Source: an uncultured Arthrobacter sp.
GTDB lineage: Bacteria; Actinomycetota; Actinomycetes; Actinomycetales; Micrococcaceae
Length of the DNA: 5,834 bases
Direction: 5' to 3'
NCBI GenBank assembly: GCA_937873245.1
Contig: CALMVY010000360.1
Coordinates: forward strand, 1 to 5,834
This document shows, in pieces, positions 4,829-5,834 of the stretch (position 1 is its first letter; the number at the start of each line of letters is the position of its first letter). A model generated the notes under the pieces. That model had not been told where the DNA came from and did no database searches. It saw only the letters and a program-made list of their open reading frames with translations. A program made the position numbers and the translations under genes.

Positions 4829-5270
4829 TCTTGTATTGCCCTAACCAATCGATAGCCTCAGCCTCGGACGTGAAGAACTGCGCCGGGATTGTCTCGGTCT
4901 TTGACCGCAGCAGGTAGTGCGCGATCACGCGGTCGACAGGGCTCTCCCCCACGAGGGCGAAGGCTGAAGCGGCGATGGAACCGGCGTAAACCTGCCGGGC
5001 TTCGACGCTCACGCCCACCACACCGGTGATGACCAGCAGCACCGGCATGCGCCGGCCGTTGGCCAGTGCCCGGACCGTGGCTCCGGCCACACGTGCTTCG
5101 GGCCCCTCGATTTCCTCGTTGGCCGGAAGCGCGACTTCGATGATGCCGCCGTCGCGCATGCGGACACCGATCGGGACACCCGTTGGCGTCGTCGCCAGGC
5201 CCGGGAAACCGCCTCCCGTCGCATCACCGGGGATGCGCTCATCAGGACCGGCTGGCGCTTCGATCGTCAT
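4818..5270 (-). CDS. Small STAS/SEC14-like protein, partner of the GGDEF-EAL gene
   Basis: The 150-residue soluble protein has a Gly/Pro-rich, probably disordered N-terminus (1-33) and an alpha/beta domain (about 34-146). The domain consists of strand GIIEVALP, helix GPEARVAGATVRALANG, strand MPVLLVITGVVG, helix EARQVYAGSIAASAFALVGE, then RVIAHYLLRSK, strand IPAQFF and the closing helix SEAEAIDWLGQY. This order, and the final F-T-S-E-A-E-A-x-x-W-L pattern, resemble STAS/SpoIIAA-SEC14-like proteins of actinobacteria (DUF7793-type, from memory). No phosphorylatable serine of the classic anti-sigma antagonist motif is evident. It is the first gene of a tight operon: its stop lies 11 nt inside the GGDEF-EAL gene, so it may regulate or sense for that enzyme. 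Start: ATG at 5268-5270 with GGGA 5 nt upstream; the frame stays open further up without a standard start, and M38 is an alternative that would give the bare domain. Coding is very likely; the family name is moderate. Confidence 0.85.
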   Translation of the reverse strand: MTIEAPAGPDERIPGDATGGGFPGLATTPTGVPIGVRMRDGGIIEVALPANEEIEGPEARVAGATVRALANGRRMPVLLVITGVVGVSVEARQVYAGSIAASAFALVGESPVDRVIAHYLLRSKTETIPAQFFTSEAEAIDWLGQYKSED

Positions 5271-5562
5271 CGGGTCCCGGCCTGGCAGGAGGCGGGCGCG
5301 GGCAATTGGCAGACCAGCCGGCCCTGGCCGCGGGGAACAACGCCATCTCCTGGGCCCCCGAAGGCTGTCGCTGCATGAAAGTGCCGCAAGACTAACTGAT
5401 CAGACATTCATCCCCAACGGACTCCACGGTCGGCCATTCGCCATGCACTGGAGTCACGCCGCGCACGCTGCACCGAAATGTTCCGGTGAATGCCCTCATG
5501 ATAATCGAAGGTCGGCTCCGTTTGAGACATAAGACACCCCGGGGCCCGCTGCGCTCATCCGG
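5271..5562. other. Stretch without a convincing gene, operon leader
   Basis: This stretch lies between two minus-strand genes. I see no gene of normal quality on either strand. It contains a candidate operon promoter near 5389-5417. ACCGAA at 5472-5477 faces TTCCGGT at 5481-5487 as an imperfect dyad, CCCCGGGG occurs near 5537-5544 just past the membrane protein gene, and a GATAAT lies on the plus strand at 5500-5505 with no start codon at leaderless distance. No tRNA, riboswitch or repeat was recognised. Confidence 0.4.
5389..5417 (-). promoter_or_regulatory. Candidate promoter of the STAS/GGDEF-EAL operon
   Basis: On the minus strand TTGGGG (5412-5417) and TAGTCT (5389-5394) are 17 nt apart. 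Each matches its consensus at 3 of 6 positions, including the key TTG and TAnnnT bases. The palindrome CTGATCAG (5396-5403) lies in the spacer and could be a regulator site. Transcription from here would give a leader of about 110 nt before the ATG at 5270. Confidence 0.3.
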
Positions 5563-5834
5563 TCAGGAACCAGCCGACAAGCGGCGTGCGCCCTGCTGGG
5601 CGAGGGCTGCCTTCCGGAGCGAACGGTCCCGGTGCACCCGCTGGGCAACCACCAGGCCCACGGCGGCCGTGCCGATGGTGATGGGGTACCCCATGAGCCG
5701 CTCCAGGGTACCGGGCTCCGGAACGTCCATCCCCGTCACGCCGCCGGCGATGAGCGCCCCCAACGACACGAGCCCGCAGACCAGGATGGGCGAGCTCAAC
5801 GGAGTCTGCCGGAGCCACAGCAAGCCCAGCAGCA
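5563..5834 (-). CDS. C-terminal part of a small membrane protein (partial)
   Basis: The frame is open from the right edge of the window to TGA at 5563-5565, giving at least 90 residues. The first visible codons read LLGLLWLRQTPLSSPILV. A hydrophobic segment follows (PILVCGLVSLGALIAGG), then a loop GMDVPEPGTLERLMGYP, a second hydrophobic segment (ITIGTAAVGLVVAQ) and a very basic tail (RVHRDRSLRKAALAQQGARR) that is probably cytoplasmic. A TTG at 5821-5823 could be a start, but the hydrophobic codons upstream suggest the gene begins beyond the edge. I do not recognise the family. An overlapping frame on the same strand (5555-5818) lacks this organised hydrophobic and charged pattern and is rejected. 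Confidence 0.65.
   Translation of the reverse strand, partial: LLGLLWLRQTPLSSPILVCGLVSLGALIAGGVTGMDVPEPGTLERLMGYPITIGTAAVGLVVAQRVHRDRSLRKAALAQQGARRLSAGS

Noticed and set aside
3746..4855. Plus-strand 369-codon frame opposite GGDEF-EAL
   Set aside because: It is antisense to a gene with complete catalytic motifs on the minus strand, and its own translation is low-complexity.
5271..5388. Possible cyclic di-GMP riboswitch in the operon leader
   Set aside because: The leader is GC-rich with small hairpins, but I cannot find the conserved GEMM core or tetraloop-receptor pattern.
5183..5395. Plus-strand 70-codon frame ending at 5395
   Set aside because: Half of it is antisense to the STAS-like gene, and it has no motif or clear ribosome binding site. 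The end (NNAISWAPEGCRC) could be a remnant but is too short to judge.

Overview
The window looks like chromosomal DNA from a high-GC actinobacterium. The best guess is Micrococcaceae (Arthrobacter or Pseudarthrobacter type), based on GC-rich coding sequence, GTG starts, several leaderless-looking promoters and the general look of the proteins. This is inference; no search was run.

Left part (1-1850): two divergent genes share a 115-nt intergenic region. The minus-strand gene is an inositol monophosphatase family phosphatase with intact metal-site motifs. The plus-strand gene is an unrecognised four-helix membrane protein. Both seem to have a -10 box 6-7 nt before the start codon, as expected of leaderless transcripts. 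A GGACAT-type repeat sits at the 3' end of each gene. The right-hand copy is elaborate: five 9-nt motif units in 119 nt, arranged as nested inverted repeats, plus a short tandem duplication that covers the stop codon.

Middle part (1854-3291): this is the most interesting section. A 341-residue all-helical TPR-type protein with no DNA-binding domain is read leftward from a leaderless promoter whose spacer holds a perfect inverted repeat. Divergent from it, across 210 nt, is a 49-codon gene with a good ribosome binding site. It encodes a pre-peptide with a signal sequence and a short tail containing AVEWWPN. The layout resembles peptide-pheromone systems of Firmicutes (RRNPP family: Rap-Phr, PlcR-PapR, Rgg-SHP/ComR-XIP), and the double tryptophan recalls the XIP pheromones of streptococci. 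To my knowledge no such pair is described in this group. The peptide gene ends in a strong hairpin terminator shared with the convergent gene on its right.

Right part (3290-5834): a minus-strand two-gene operon encodes a small STAS/SEC14-like protein and, overlapping it by 11 nt, a soluble HAMP-GGDEF-EAL protein with both catalytic sites and the inhibitory I-site intact. It probably makes and/or breaks cyclic di-GMP. A 292-nt stretch without a convincing gene follows, holding a candidate promoter for the operon. The 3' end of a two-helix membrane protein gene is cut by the right edge.

The inferred picture is a housekeeping phosphatase next to a small signalling neighbourhood, in which a candidate peptide sensor and its peptide abut a cyclic di-GMP module. 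Any functional link between the two is a hypothesis based on position only.
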